The notes under the pieces are model-generated. The model searched no databases, was not told the DNA's origin, and worked only from the letters and a program-made list of their open reading frames with translations. From Toxorhynchites rutilus septentrionalis (lineage: Eukaryota; Arthropoda; Insecta; Diptera; Culicidae), in assembly GCF_029784135.1 (NCBI RefSeq), contig NC_073745.1, positions 110,742,216 through 110,806,215 on the forward strand: a DNA stretch of 64,000 nucleotides, in the 5' to 3' direction. The translations under genes were made by a program, and so were the position numbers. Positions 48,438 through 60,016 of the stretch are shown one piece after another (position 1 is the stretch's first letter; every line of letters starts with the position of its first letter).

Positions 48438-49500
48438 TTGGAAATGTATATACAAATGGTTAAATAAAAGTCAGAAATACGTGTTTCACGTGCAGGGCGG
48501 ACTCGATTATATACAGTCTTCGATTTCTGAATCTATATATAATCGAATCCTGTATATAATCGAGTAAAAAACCATTTTTTTTTAAATTTGTTTTTTATAC
48601 ATGTATTTTTTTAGAAAATAAAAGAAAAATTTGATTTTTGATTCATAAAATACGTTTCTCACATAAAAAAAATCCGTCTTCTCTCAGCAGATAGACGGTC
48701 ATATTTGATGAAAAAAAAATCCTTCGCAGATGTTCCAATTTCAACAATGACAGAGCTATCAAACTTTTTCTCTGTTTCGGGTTCAGTTTGCTTTTAATTA
48801 GCTCTAATTGAAAAATTACGCTACGTGGGACAATCATGTTGCTTCCATTTGAAAGATGAGAGAATTTTATATAGGATACAGTTGTGAAACTTCCAAATTA
48901 GTCGATTTAGGTATCATTTTAGAAGTGGAGAACTTAAAAGTTAGTGGTTTTTAATGTGTTATCCTTAATTTCAACCAGAAAATACATAATAAACTTGAAT
49001 GTTTCGATCAACCATATGAAAGCTCTCTAATCGCTCTACAATTAGTTCTTTGACGCCCAACTTCTATCTGTTTTAATTTCACTGCAATATCATTTTAAAC
49101 AATTTATGGTAGATCTTCAACTAGACTCTACCAAAATCAAGATTTTTACTTCCTTGTACTCATAATAGCCAATTGACTTTCATTTTAACATTGGAATATT
49201 TCATTTTCGCTTAAAATAAATCATATTTGAAATAAAAAAAAATCGAACTGTATATAATCGAGTTTAAAATTGTATATAATCGAACCATATATGAACGAGT
49301 CTGTATACAATCGAGTCCGACCTGTTATTAAATAACATGATGTGAAAAGTTTCTACCAAATTTTAACGTTTGAAAACTGGCTTCGTGTCTTCTGATTTGA
49401 TAGAGATTACACAAACGAGTTTGGGACCCAAATGATGGCCCCTAGTTGAAAATCGCCACCAGACGTCGACACTGTACATATGTCATCGCGGATACGAATT
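48438..49500. repeat. Dispersed repeat copy, split by a MITE
   Basis: Edges AAATGTATATACAAATGGTTAA (48443 region) and GCCACCAGACGTCGACACTG (49455 region) recur at 55390-55600 in the same order. Between them a TIR-bearing element (48495-49323) is inserted. Confidence 0.5.
48495..49323. mobile_element. MITE-like element with GGACTCGATT ends
   Basis: Inverted ends CAGGGCGGACTCGATTATAT and the complement of CAGGTCGGACTCGATTGTAT lie about 830 bp apart. The subterminal phrase TGTATATAATCGA is repeated at both ends in several copies. CAG...CTG termini with GGACTCGATT are reminiscent of pogo/Tigger-like nonautonomous elements. The TA duplication is not clear. No transposase was found. Confidence 0.65.
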
Positions 49501-52500
49501 TATTTGTGCCGCTGTTCACAAATATATTGATATGTGCCGCTGATCACAAATACGCAGCAAGGCTTTCGGCCTTTATATTTATGAGTTTTCATTTTGATTC
49601 TAAGCTTTGCATTATTCATCATATTGGATGGATTTTAGTAGGAAGAAAAATTTGGAACAATTTTGTTCATTCTGGATTTTATTACATAACAGTACAGATG
49701 TGAGAAAATGGTTTTATATTTTTCAGAAACCATTCAGGCATTGAAGAATTGCGGAAAATGATTGCCAGCTAGAATTGTCAGATTTTCGTGCCCTTTTCAT
49801 TGACAATTCAAAAACTTCAAGATGCGTCTAACTCTCAGTTCTCCTCCTTGCAAGATCTGTTTATCAAACTGTTCAATAGTAAAAAAAATGAGCGATATGT
49901 AACAGAGCTGTTATTTCAGACCACCTTAGTTCTGAATGCAGGACCCAAGGTTGAAATAAAAAAAAAGTTAAAAAAAAAGAGTTTTAAAATTTTCAGAAAG
50001 GAATAAATATAGATGGTTTGAGCAAGACCCGACCAATTTTTTTCAGCAGATCCTTTTTTCATGGAATTGCTGTATTCCAATGAGAACAGATAACCCTTTG
50101 TCACGTATGTTCTGGATGTTCTAGAATTTTCCAAACCATTCTGATGTTTTCATCAAATGCGATCTATACCAACAGAATCATAGAATGGAAGATGTTCTAG
50201 ATTTACAAATCACTCTGAGATTTGGATCGAATTATCAATTGGATCAACATCGATTGACGCGATGTCCCCTGGAATGGGACATGTCCCAACTGGTTCATAG
50301 ACTTCAAGGGGGTTCATATCACACGATCTTCTGTTTGTACTGAATTCCGTAGGTGAAAAACAAACAAGTCCGTAGATCCCCGATATTTCCGTAGCACTGG
50401 CATCTCTGGGTGCGGAGTCCCAGCGTGGTCCAGAAGCCCTAGAAACAGGCAGGCCCGCAGGCCAGCGCCGCAGCTCTCATAATTAATTGCTGATCACGGT
50501 GCTCATTTGCACCCCAACTGATTGCTGCGGGAGCCCTCGGAGCTTGGAGGGTGCATATCGCTCGAATTCGCGCGCTGTCTCAATATGTTCTGAAGAGAGC
50601 CCCATTCGAGATGCCCAGACATAGCGACGTGGAGAGAAGGCGGTTGGCTGGGCAGCGTCTCAAAGATGAATAGCCGGGCTTGCACGGGAGAGCGCTAAAT
50701 GCCGAATCAATCAATCACTCAAGCGTGTTCCAATACTTTGGAGCTGCCGGTGCCGATGTAGCCAAGTGCCTCCACAACACCCTCCCCTTGTCAGCCTTTC
50801 GCACGGACCCTAGACAGAAGCTAAATTACACAAATCTGTAATTATAGGGCTCCGCGCGCAGATACCCCGATACTCCGGTCTATTGTTGGGGGCCCGCTTT
50901 TGTCTCTAGTCACGTCCGAGCGGTTCCAGCGAGAGATGGCTGGCGTCTAATCGCAGCAGCGTCTTGCTACATATCGAGAGCACTGGATCGGAAATCGGTT
51001 CCACACACACACACACACATACTGCGAAGGAAGGGAAGTTGCATCAAAAGTAACCTCCACTCGGGGAGACAACACGGGTGAGCGAGAAGGAGAGGGGACC
51101 TTAATTATAGCCGGGCGTCCGCCTGCTCGATTTCGAAATTGACAAAACACGCGCACTCCGTGTTCGCCATTGAGACGCGAGGTATCCGTTCTCGAAACAA
51201 GTAAGTCCCTTACACGTATGCACACCCGTAAATTAGCGCAACCGTAGCTTTCATAATCATCTGGCCTGGCAAAGATGCTGAAATGAAACGTATCTACAAT
51301 ATATACGTTTGCATATACGATTCCCAAACTCGCTGCTAGGCTGTAGACAAAGCGTGTCCGGAATCTGGAGGGGCAGGTAGAAGGAGCGCACGAGTTTCTG
51401 ACTGCTCGAGATCACTTTGCAGCACTCTGTCGAAGGTGTGGCGGGTCTTGTTCCTAAGAATACAAGAGCACCCTCGAGAGCTAAGTTCGCGCGCGCGTAA
51501 AGTAATGCACTCAGTCATCTCAGCGTCATCATCATCTTCGTCGTCGTCTTCGGTGTGGAGCGCCAAAAAAGCAAAACGAGACATTGGAACAAGAAACAGA
51601 ACGATCCCAAGAAATAATGAGTGCAAAAATTATAATAAATTACGATCTTTTACGATACTCCTCCATCAGACGCGCATCAGATCGGGCCTGATCGCTGTGT
51701 AAGTGTTTGACGAAACCCGGGTGATGAGCGGGACGGAACGCAGCAGGTAAATGCACTCCAATCGCGCGTAGTCATTTCCTTCTCCCGGCTCGTTGCTACC
51801 ATAAGTGCAGCGCGCCTGGGAAATGAGGGATGAAATGATGCACTTCGGAGACTCTCTTGTTTGCGCGAATTCGTAAATCATTCTGACAAATTTATAATTG
51901 CTGCGTGTTTGTTGCTGTCGGGGTGCGGCCGACATTTGAGCGGCCGCCATTTCATCAATCAGCCGCTAAATGGGGGAACCGTTGGCGTCCCGAGAACGTC
52001 TTATGATCCCCAAAAAGTTCGGCGTCGCGATCATCGGATGAGCGCGGTGTGAAGTCGCGCTCGATGCCCGTTTGGCCCCCGCCAAATGCTGATCTACTAC
52101 GATCTGCTTAATTTATTACCAAACCGATTCAATCAAGCGTGTCACCTCCCGGAACGGAACACGTTCCATTATTCATTACATCGATGGGAACCAGGACACC
52201 TCGGCGCGATGCTCGGTCTCCGGAGTCTGTGAAAGGAGCGCCACCACAAAACTCCACATCTAGGGCTGCCTTCGCCATAGAAGGAATGGAAGGATGAATC
52301 ATCCAGCTCCGAGATATTCTTTGGGCTCCGGTTTTGACGAAATAACGATTCCTCGCCGGTGCGCCGGAGTGTCTTTTTGTCGTCCCACATGTCAGCAATT
52401 GCAAATCATTGAGCAACCCAGGCGGTGGCGGCGGCAGCGACGGGTAGACATGTTATAGTCGCAAACTGTTTTGCGATACAATCGAAATGATGAGTTCATT

Positions 52501-54515
52501 TAAATCGCTAATTAACATATAAATCGCGCTGCAAGCATTTCGGGATGCAGTACAGTTCTTGTTTTGTCACCCCGGGGGCCGTGGCCACGTTCCCATAAAT
52601 CAAAGTCCTAATTAACATTTGTGTTCGTTCTGCCGGGTTCTGACGGTTCTGGTGGGTTCCGAAACAAGCGGAACAATCACTTTTTCACAGACCCGATTAG
52701 TCAGAGTAATGTTTTATTAAAAAGTCGTGAACGAAATATCAAATATATTGGACCGCGGAGAACAAAGAGTGGAGACAGCACAGTGCGGACACAATGTTAT
52801 GATTCTATAAATCATAACGAACCCCGATTGAAGGTGACGCGCGAGAACCAGACAAATGGGCGACCTTTTTAATCGAATCTGGTCGAGATTCTTCTGGCGA
52901 GAACAATACGGCTGGGAACTTCGGGGCCTAAAAAAAAGAGGGCCGGAAAAGCGTGCTGAAAACAAATATCATCTCGCACTGCGGAGGTCGCTGCGGTCCC
53001 CGCACAGCTGTATCTTCATGGGATCGAAATTATTTATGGCGCTTGAATCGCGCACAGTGTCAAGTGCAATGCCACGATGATTGAGTTCTCTGCTGATTCG
53101 GAACTGAGCCAGCCAGAAGAACCACGATGTTCTGCGAGAACAACAGTTCCCATAGCCTTCCTTTCGCCGCAACCAGAGCGCGACCCGGATTTGATGGGGT
53201 GCAAAATACATCTTCGCACATAAAAACAATTACTAACAGCCGGCACCTCGGAGGTTGCCAAAGGCCCGCCGATCCAGTCGCGCTCTCCCAGAGCGTCACT
53301 CGGGGAGCGTTGTGTTTTTAATTAAATTAAAATGACAAGGCAAATTGAATGTGACTCCGATTGGGGCCGCTGCTCATCACACCCAGACCTCGACGGCACG
53401 AGGATGATCCTCGCCAGTGACAGAGATTGGTCATGCTCTCAAGCCTGGCCTGTGTCTCGCGCGCTCGCATCCTTCCTCTTTTTTGTTGCTGCTGTTGATA
53501 TTCTTGCGCATGCATCAAGAGCTATTGCACCAATATGTCTGTCATCATCGTCTTCGTCGTCGTCGTCATCAAAGTTGCAGGGTGCGCGCTGTGAAGCGTT
53601 GTATTAACAATATAATTTACTATGCGACAGAAGCAGCAGCAATAGAAAAACGCTACCGACTATGGTTCGCGAACTTGTCCACGACCACGACCATCCACAA
53701 AGACGGCGCTGGAGGTGCCCCCACACACCGAGGGGTGGTATTTATATATGTCATATCGGAGACGTTGGGTTGGCTTGTGCTCGCTTAGACCCCCTTGACT
53801 TGACTTGGTGCGGGAGGCTATTGCATAAGAAGAACCGAGCCGCGCCGTCGCTACTGTTCCGTCCACAGACCACGCTTAGCTTAGCCCTATCATAAGCGGC
53901 TGACATAGCGCAACACATGTGATGGAGAGGAAAAATGACAACCTTATTACCATTATACTTATTGTTTGGCGATTTTGTCACTCAGTATGCGCGGCCCCTG
54001 TGGGGTTGTTTTATTCCGAGAGCAATTCTAGAACAACCCCGCGGAAGGTCGGTTGGAAAATCGGTGAAATTAATGCAGGCATATCACGACATCAGTGTTG
54101 TTGTTGTCGGTCGGTCGTTCGTGCGAGCGACTGATAAAGTTTCCTCGCTAAACTGCTTATTTTCCGCACCGGAGACCGCGATGAAATCTCACCGAGATTC
54201 CTAAGTGCGATGCACACATATCCGTGCACGTATTTTCGATCAGATGAGAGAGAGAAGGGGTACCTGATTCGCCGATTTCGTTTCATTGTTTGTTTCGGAT
54301 TGCTCAATCAGTGGATCGTCGCTAAGCTCGCTAAGGGGTTCGGATAGTCAAGGTTGCCCGTAATGACAGGAAGTGGCGACGACGACGACGACGACGACGG
54401 GTGACGACATTTTGTGGAAAATTTTGAGGGCTATTAGAACTGAGAAGCGGATCGAACACACTACAGTAGTAGCAATTTCCAGAAACGCAATTTAGAATTC
54501 ATTGATGATATTATA

Positions 54516-55081
54516 CAGGGTCTTTCAGATTGAACGCTCTCGCAACAAATTTTAATAACTTCTACGAAAGTGAACCAATTTTTATTCAAAAAAAAAAAAA
54601 AATTTAAATAAAACTTATTTTAGGACATTTTCGATGTGACCACCCCTTTTTCCGATAACGCGTTTTAAACGGTGAACAAAATTCTTCATGCACAACCCTA
54701 ACATTACGACTCCGATGCTGTTGAAAATCCGAGTTATTTCTTCTTTAAGTTCTTCCAAATTTTGTCGCTTATTAACATACCAACGGTCCTTCACGTACCC
54801 CCCGAGGAAGTAATCGACGAAGAGAAATGTTAAAATTCTTACCATAAGTGGACAAAGTTTCATTAAGGCTTCGGTTGCTCAAGTAATACGATTTCACTAA
54901 AAATACACGTTCTTGTAAATTGTACATCTTGACACTAAAAACCATCTTATCAGACTGAACGAGTAGGCGAATGATATCGTCCCGAAGTGGGGAATGCAGT
55001 ATTACCATCGACGGAGCGAAAAACAAAATTATAAGGAGCTATTCGATTTTTTTGCGTGAGCGTTTAATCTGGAAGACCCTG
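54516..55081 (-). mobile_element. Internally deleted Tc1/mariner-like transposon
   Basis: TIRs of about 27 bp (CAGGGTCTTTCAGATTGAAC and the complement of CAGGGTCTTCCAGATTAAAC) are flanked by TA at both sides (54514-54515, 55082-55083). On the minus strand an N-terminal transposase piece (NLQERVFLVKSYYLSNRSL) lies in the ORF 55026-54772. A C-terminal piece (VDYFLGGYVKDRWYV, NFVHRLKRVIGKRGGHIENV) lies in 54863-54615. The catalytic middle is gone. It would need a transposase in trans. It sits in the knirps-family intron. Confidence 0.85.
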
Positions 55082-55389
55082 TATCTTTCCATCGTAAGTG
55101 AACAAAATGTTCAATTAGGAATAAACACGTCTCAAAATGATGCTTAAAAATAAAATGAAAATGACAGAACAATTACTGGTGTGGAGATCGTAACAAATTC
55201 GCGTAGATGGCGCTTCGTGTTCCATTTGTGTAGAACGGATTTCGTATCCGTATATACGAATTCAGAAAATGTTTTCAATGTAAAAGAGTATCACGTTTTT
55301 TCGCAAATTATGAAAACACATTAAACGATACTTCTTTGATAAACATTTTAAAATAAAATGATCAGCCTTAGTGAAAATATCCGGGGATG

Positions 55390-55610
55390 TATAGACAAAT
55401 GGTTAAGTAAGGGTAAGGACTACATGTTTTCATTAATCAAATTGCATAAAGCAAATATTTTCATACAAAATTTGAAGAATTCAAAACTGCCATCGGGCCT
55501 GCTAATCTTATAGGAAGTAATTTGTTTTACAAGCCACCACGCGTCGACACTGCACATTCGTCATCGCGGATGCATACAGAGAGATCATCTTGCATGCAAC
55601 AAATTTGACA
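55390..55610. repeat. Dispersed repeat copy (partner at 48438-49500)
   Basis: Shares GATGTATAGACAAATGGTTAA and CCACCACGCGTCGACACTGC...GTCATCGCGGAT with the other copy. A stretch near 55460-55540 also weakly matches 455-535. Confidence 0.5.
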
Positions 55611-56599
55611 GTTGCACCACGGCAAGTAATCATAACCCAGGGATTCCAGGTGATTTTGTCGTGACAGGTGTCAAATGTCTTCACGAGCGCGTCCTAAGGT
55701 TTTGAAGTTTAGCTAAATAATGGTGAACAAAGAATATAGAAATGATAATTGGCTATCGCCTCAGTTCTTCCCCAAAAACGGTACTGTGATTACTCATTAC
55801 TCATTCCAGCTTTGAAGTTTTGGATGTAACTCAAACCATATCCATAAAACTAATTGTCGAAACGGAATGTAACCGAAAAACCTTCGATTTGTGAAGCGGT
55901 CGTTTGAATGCTCCAGGTTAATTTATTGTATAATATAGGCCCAAAATAATATAAATACAAAGTCACAATCATTCGATATCTCGAGTGTTAATGAAATAAT
56001 GTCTTCCAGAGACAATATGTATTCAGGCCACTTTAAGTTCTCCAGAATGAATTTGAAGTAAAAGTCTCTTTGCCATTGAATTCACTTTATATAGTTGTGG
56101 ATGTTCCGCTGGGAAAAGTATGAAAATAGCGAGTGAAAGCAAAGGGGCCCCGTTGATTGCTAAGAATAAAAGTGAAGAAGTGACACTGATAAAAAGTGAG
56201 CGAATGACACTGAGAGCACTACTTCTTTTGACGATATATTCGGCCAATAGAATTTTATTGAAATAAAATTTCTCAAAAATTCACAAACGCTCTCATACTG
56301 AAAAATCTTCACAAGTTTCATACTGTCTTCGAAATGTCTTCACAGTAAGTCAAATATCTTCAAATTGAGGACATGCCTTCAAACCTGGCATCTCTATCCT
56401 GATGCAATGTACAAAGACAACATAGACAAGAGGTATGCCGCTATTTTTGTACAAGGTATGCAAAAAGAATCCCGTAGTTTTTCATTAGTGATGCCAGAGG
56501 TAATTTTTAGTCAAAAAGGTGACATAAACAACATCACAATGTACTTTCAAACAATTCACCATGGTTGCGATTGAGAGTTTTTAGAGAGTTTTTATTTTA

Positions 56600-56850
56600 G
56601 TTTTTTTTGTGTCAGCTTCAATTTTGGCGATACAATGGATGTATCCAGAGAACAAAGCGTCGTTTGCGTGAAGTTTTGCTTTTTATGTTCGTTTCGAATA
56701 AATCTGCAGCTGAAGCCCATGGAATGACTGTGAATTGCTATGGTGAAATCTCATTTGCTGAAAAAAAAAGTGTCACAAAAGGTTCCAACGCTTCTTCATG
56801 TTCTATAATCAAATGGTGATGGACTTTCGACTCCGGATATATAATATATA
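56600..56850 (+). pseudogene. mariner transposase N-terminal relic
   Basis: The ORF at 56607-56819 contains LLFMFVSNKSAAEAHGMTV and NCYGE, then AEKKSVTKGS, the N-terminal helix-turn-helix part of mariner transposases. One frameshift separates it from the preceding MDVSREQS-like start at 56635. The rest is missing; ITmD37E sequence follows about 100 bp later. Confidence 0.7.
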
Positions 56851-56939
56851 TTAAAATCATTTTGATTAAACTTGGCCACATGTTTTCATCCTTAAAGACA
56901 GATTATATAAGAGTGATTGCTCATTCATAGTGGAATCCC

Positions 56940-57575
56940 GAGATATCGACGCGGGGCTTGGCCAACAAACTTGGGTTTTCACAAGGTTTCGTCCAGGAGG
57001 GAGACACAATTCGGATTGAAAACGTGCGAGGTACAAAACTCACCAATTACGACGAACGACAGCAGAATGTTGCCAAAACGCACACGAAACACACGAAATC
57101 TCCACACGAAGTTACTAGTGAAATACCGATACTGCGTCATTGATGATGAGATCTACATCAAAGCGGATTTTAAGTGGTTGCCAGGACATGAATATTTGAC
57201 TGGTAAGGACAAATTTGCTGTGGATGACCGTTTACGAGGGAAGAAATACCTGTTTTGGCAGGACATATGCACTTATGGCAAACGGAGTGCACCATTCGTG
57301 ACCAAAGGCACCATTAACGGTGAAATCCGGAAAACGGAGTGTCTCCAAAAAGGGTTTTTGCTTTTTGAGACAATACGATCGAAAACCGTTGTTCTGGTCC
57401 GATTTGGCTCTTTGATACTACTCCAAAACTGCGCAGTTGTGATATGCAGCTAACTCTGTGGATTCTGTGTCGAAAGACATGAACCCACCAAACTGTATTG
57501 AACTCCATCCGATCAAAACCTATTGGGCCATGCGCAAACTTCGGAAGACCAAAAGAAATGCGTAGAACGATAAGG
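56940..57575 (+). pseudogene. ITmD37E transposase relic, second copy
   Basis: It begins GLANKLGFSQGFVQ in one frame (56950-57000), then CVIDDEIYIKADFKWLPG with the first catalytic Asp, FWQDICTYGKRSAPFVTKG and TINGEIRKTECLQK in the ORF 56917-57453. After a frameshift near 57370 the C-terminal part continues (KDMNPPNCIEL near 57476-57510). The protein is related to 38745-39495 but keeps the middle that the other lost. Frameshifts make it dead. It lies in the knirps-family intron. Confidence 0.82.
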
Positions 57576-57579
57576 AACC

Positions 57580-59930
57580 ACTGTGAAAATTTGCTTCTAT
57601 CTCGATAACTATACCCGATTCATCAATTAGATTAATATGCCGCAAGAATTATCGACTCGACTAACCCATTGAAAAAATAATGTTTTCTGCAATGGAAATA
57701 TATTTTAATTGGTATTCGTATTATGATGTTCTTAGTTTAATTAATTATTAAGTTTAATACCGGAAAATCTCACATAAACGAAAAAGTAATATTTACTAGA
57801 ATAAGTAAGAGTGAGAAAAAAAAGATTACTATTTTTGTTAAATCTGATAGATAAATAAACTCAGTTCGGTATAATGTGAAAGGGCAGCCAATTTGAAAAA
57901 TCTTCTAATTGAGCATTTGAGACGAAACGATTAAAGGAAAAGAAAATCTCATGTTTATGGAAGTAAAAAATTCTATAAAATGTTAAATTTTATTTCCTTG
58001 CTAATATTCTTGACACTTTCGAACGAAAAATTCCGTATTGATGTATAAATGGCATCAAAGTCTTCAAGAGCATAATGAAAAGGACAGAAGGCAACATACT
58101 AGTTTTGCCAACACTGATTTCAACAAAAGAAATGACACAGTCAACACAGCAGATTATTTTTAAAATAACGTCATTACAAATTTCCATTTACCATTGTAAG
58201 CTTGTTGCTTGTTGTGTTGAATAACCCTTATTTATTGGCAAAAGATTCAATAAACATCAGAATGCGAGTCTTGGAATTTCTTCTTTCCTATTCGGGTAAA
58301 TGTTACATTTGGGTATCTATATTGAGGATAAACGTGTTTCAGGTAAATATTATACGTTGACGGCTATATAATGTTTCCCTGAGCTTTGATCTTGATAAAT
58401 GAAACGAAGGTGCTAGACTTTACAGAATAAGTATGACCTATGTCAAAGTATTGCACGTAGAAAAATCCTCGGTAGAAAATATTTTACTCGATAACATAAG
58501 TAAACTTGAATGCTGTCATATCTGAAGACTGGTGAGCAACGCGTGCATTAATCATTTTCATTGTAGCCATAAGGCAATACGGAGGTAAGACTTTTGATAT
58601 AATTCTAACACGTACTAACACGTACGAATCATGGTTCTGCTTGACATATAAGTTTATTAGTACTGTAGAAAATGACTATAGATTGGTAAGATTTCCCAAA
58701 AAAAACGATATATTTACTATTTTTTTCTGTCATTGTAATGACAATATTGACCGAAAAAAGCGTAACTCATATTGACAAGCCAAATATACACTATTATTGA
58801 CAATTCTATTGACATATAGAATCTGCGTCAAGATTTCTATCAATCACTTAAACAATGTTGGCAGAATATTTTTTTGATTATTTCCTAAAGCAAATATTGT
58901 TAATGTATTAATGAAAAAAAAAACAATTTAAAGTATTTATAACACGTTAAACCCGTCGTCGGTGTCTTTGGGGCTGACACTGAATTTTCCGTCTGGTTCG
59001 CGTCGGTCTCATCCAACCGACAATTGATTTTTGGTTAGAAGAGTGTTTATGTTTTTTTGTTGTTGTTGTATTTAAGAATTTTTGACGAGCCGTTCACCAT
59101 CGTTGCGACTCATACGGCCAAGATCAAAATCAATTTTCTCCGATTTGTTTCGATGAAGTACGGATGAAACATGAGATAGATTGTCCAAATAGCACTACCC
59201 AAACTTTTGTTTGTTGGATCATGGTTCTATTTTCAAAAACACACACGAAATAGAGACATTTCTATATTACTCAAGTAGTGTCTCTTAAAACACTTCAATT
59301 TAATATTATGTTGAAAATCAAGAAATTTTTACGCGTATCACTCATTATTTGGAATCAAGTGGGCGGAATAATGACGAGATGGATATTCTACTGCTTTGAT
59401 TCTCAAGTTTGGGAACGTATGCTGAGATTTCACTTCTCCTATGCATACGTTTGCATGAAAAAGTCATTCACGGTTCTTGTCATGTGGTTTGAATACAAGA
59501 CTATTCTATTCTATATACTATTCCGATTCTATAATATGGATCTTTGCTCGTTATTTCGTCTTCAATGTTTACATTTTTGACAGATTTTTTAGTTTTTGTC
59601 AAAAATCCGTCAAAATTGTTGCGGATTGCGGATTGTTTGAAATAATGAATAGTTTATTCAAAGCATATCTGGGCCGCTTTATTAGAAGGGTTTCAATCAA
59701 AGGGTCATCATGTTTATCGTCACTTGAAAGTCACGGTTTCGTTCGTTTTAAAAATTATAATATTGTAATTTTGCCAAGTATCAGTAAAGAATTGGTACTT
59801 TCTAAAAAATAGATGGAATTGTCAACATCGTCCCCATGTCTAGGTCATTCTATGTAGTTGATGAATAATGTGTTGTTGATAACGGAACAGTCTGATGATA
59901 ACATTTAAAATTCTTGAGGAGCTAAAGCGA
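57580..59930. other. Intronic DNA, nothing recognised
   Basis: AT-rich intron sequence. ORFs near 59.3-59.8 kb (100-111 codons) overlap one another and show no domain. Confidence 0.45.
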
Positions 59931-59938
59931 CAACCTAC

Positions 59939-60016
59939 CTTACATCCTTCGCAGGTGAACGCACCGAAGTGGAAACCCGCCGCCGGTTCCCCGCAAACTT
60001 TACACTGTTGATTCAT
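59939..60016 (-). CDS. knrl: Knirps-family nuclear receptor, coding exon 1
   Basis: A 78-bp exon encoding residues 1-26, [20 protein letters not shown] followed by TCEGCK. It provides the first zinc finger with Cys 5, 8, 22 and 25 and half of the DNA-contacting P-box. The ATG is the first codon after a TTTATTTTCAG acceptor (60017-60018 is the AG), so the 5' UTR must come from one or more upstream exons on the minus strand, at coordinates above 60018 or outside the window. The donor GTAGGT follows directly. The exon is too short to be found as an ordinary ORF, but the match to the family N-terminus is unmistakable. It joins in frame to 46700. Confidence 0.92.

Larger units (their letters stand above)
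46701..59938 (-). other. 13.2-kb intron splitting the zinc fingers
   Basis: The donor AAG|GTAGGT (59939/59938) and acceptor TTCTTACAG (46701) are both good, and both exons are phase 0 at the junction EGCK|SFF. The intron carries several small transposons (48.5, 54.5 and 56.6-57.6 kb). Its 50.3-54.4-kb part is complex, higher-GC, non-repetitive DNA with microsatellites such as (CA)n near 51003 and (CGA)n near 54376. No other gene was recognised inside. Confidence 0.88.

Noticed and set aside
53332..53895. Overlapping 77-123-codon ORFs in the intron
   Set aside because: Ser-rich runs come from (TCG/TCA)n-type repeats; no conserved motif.
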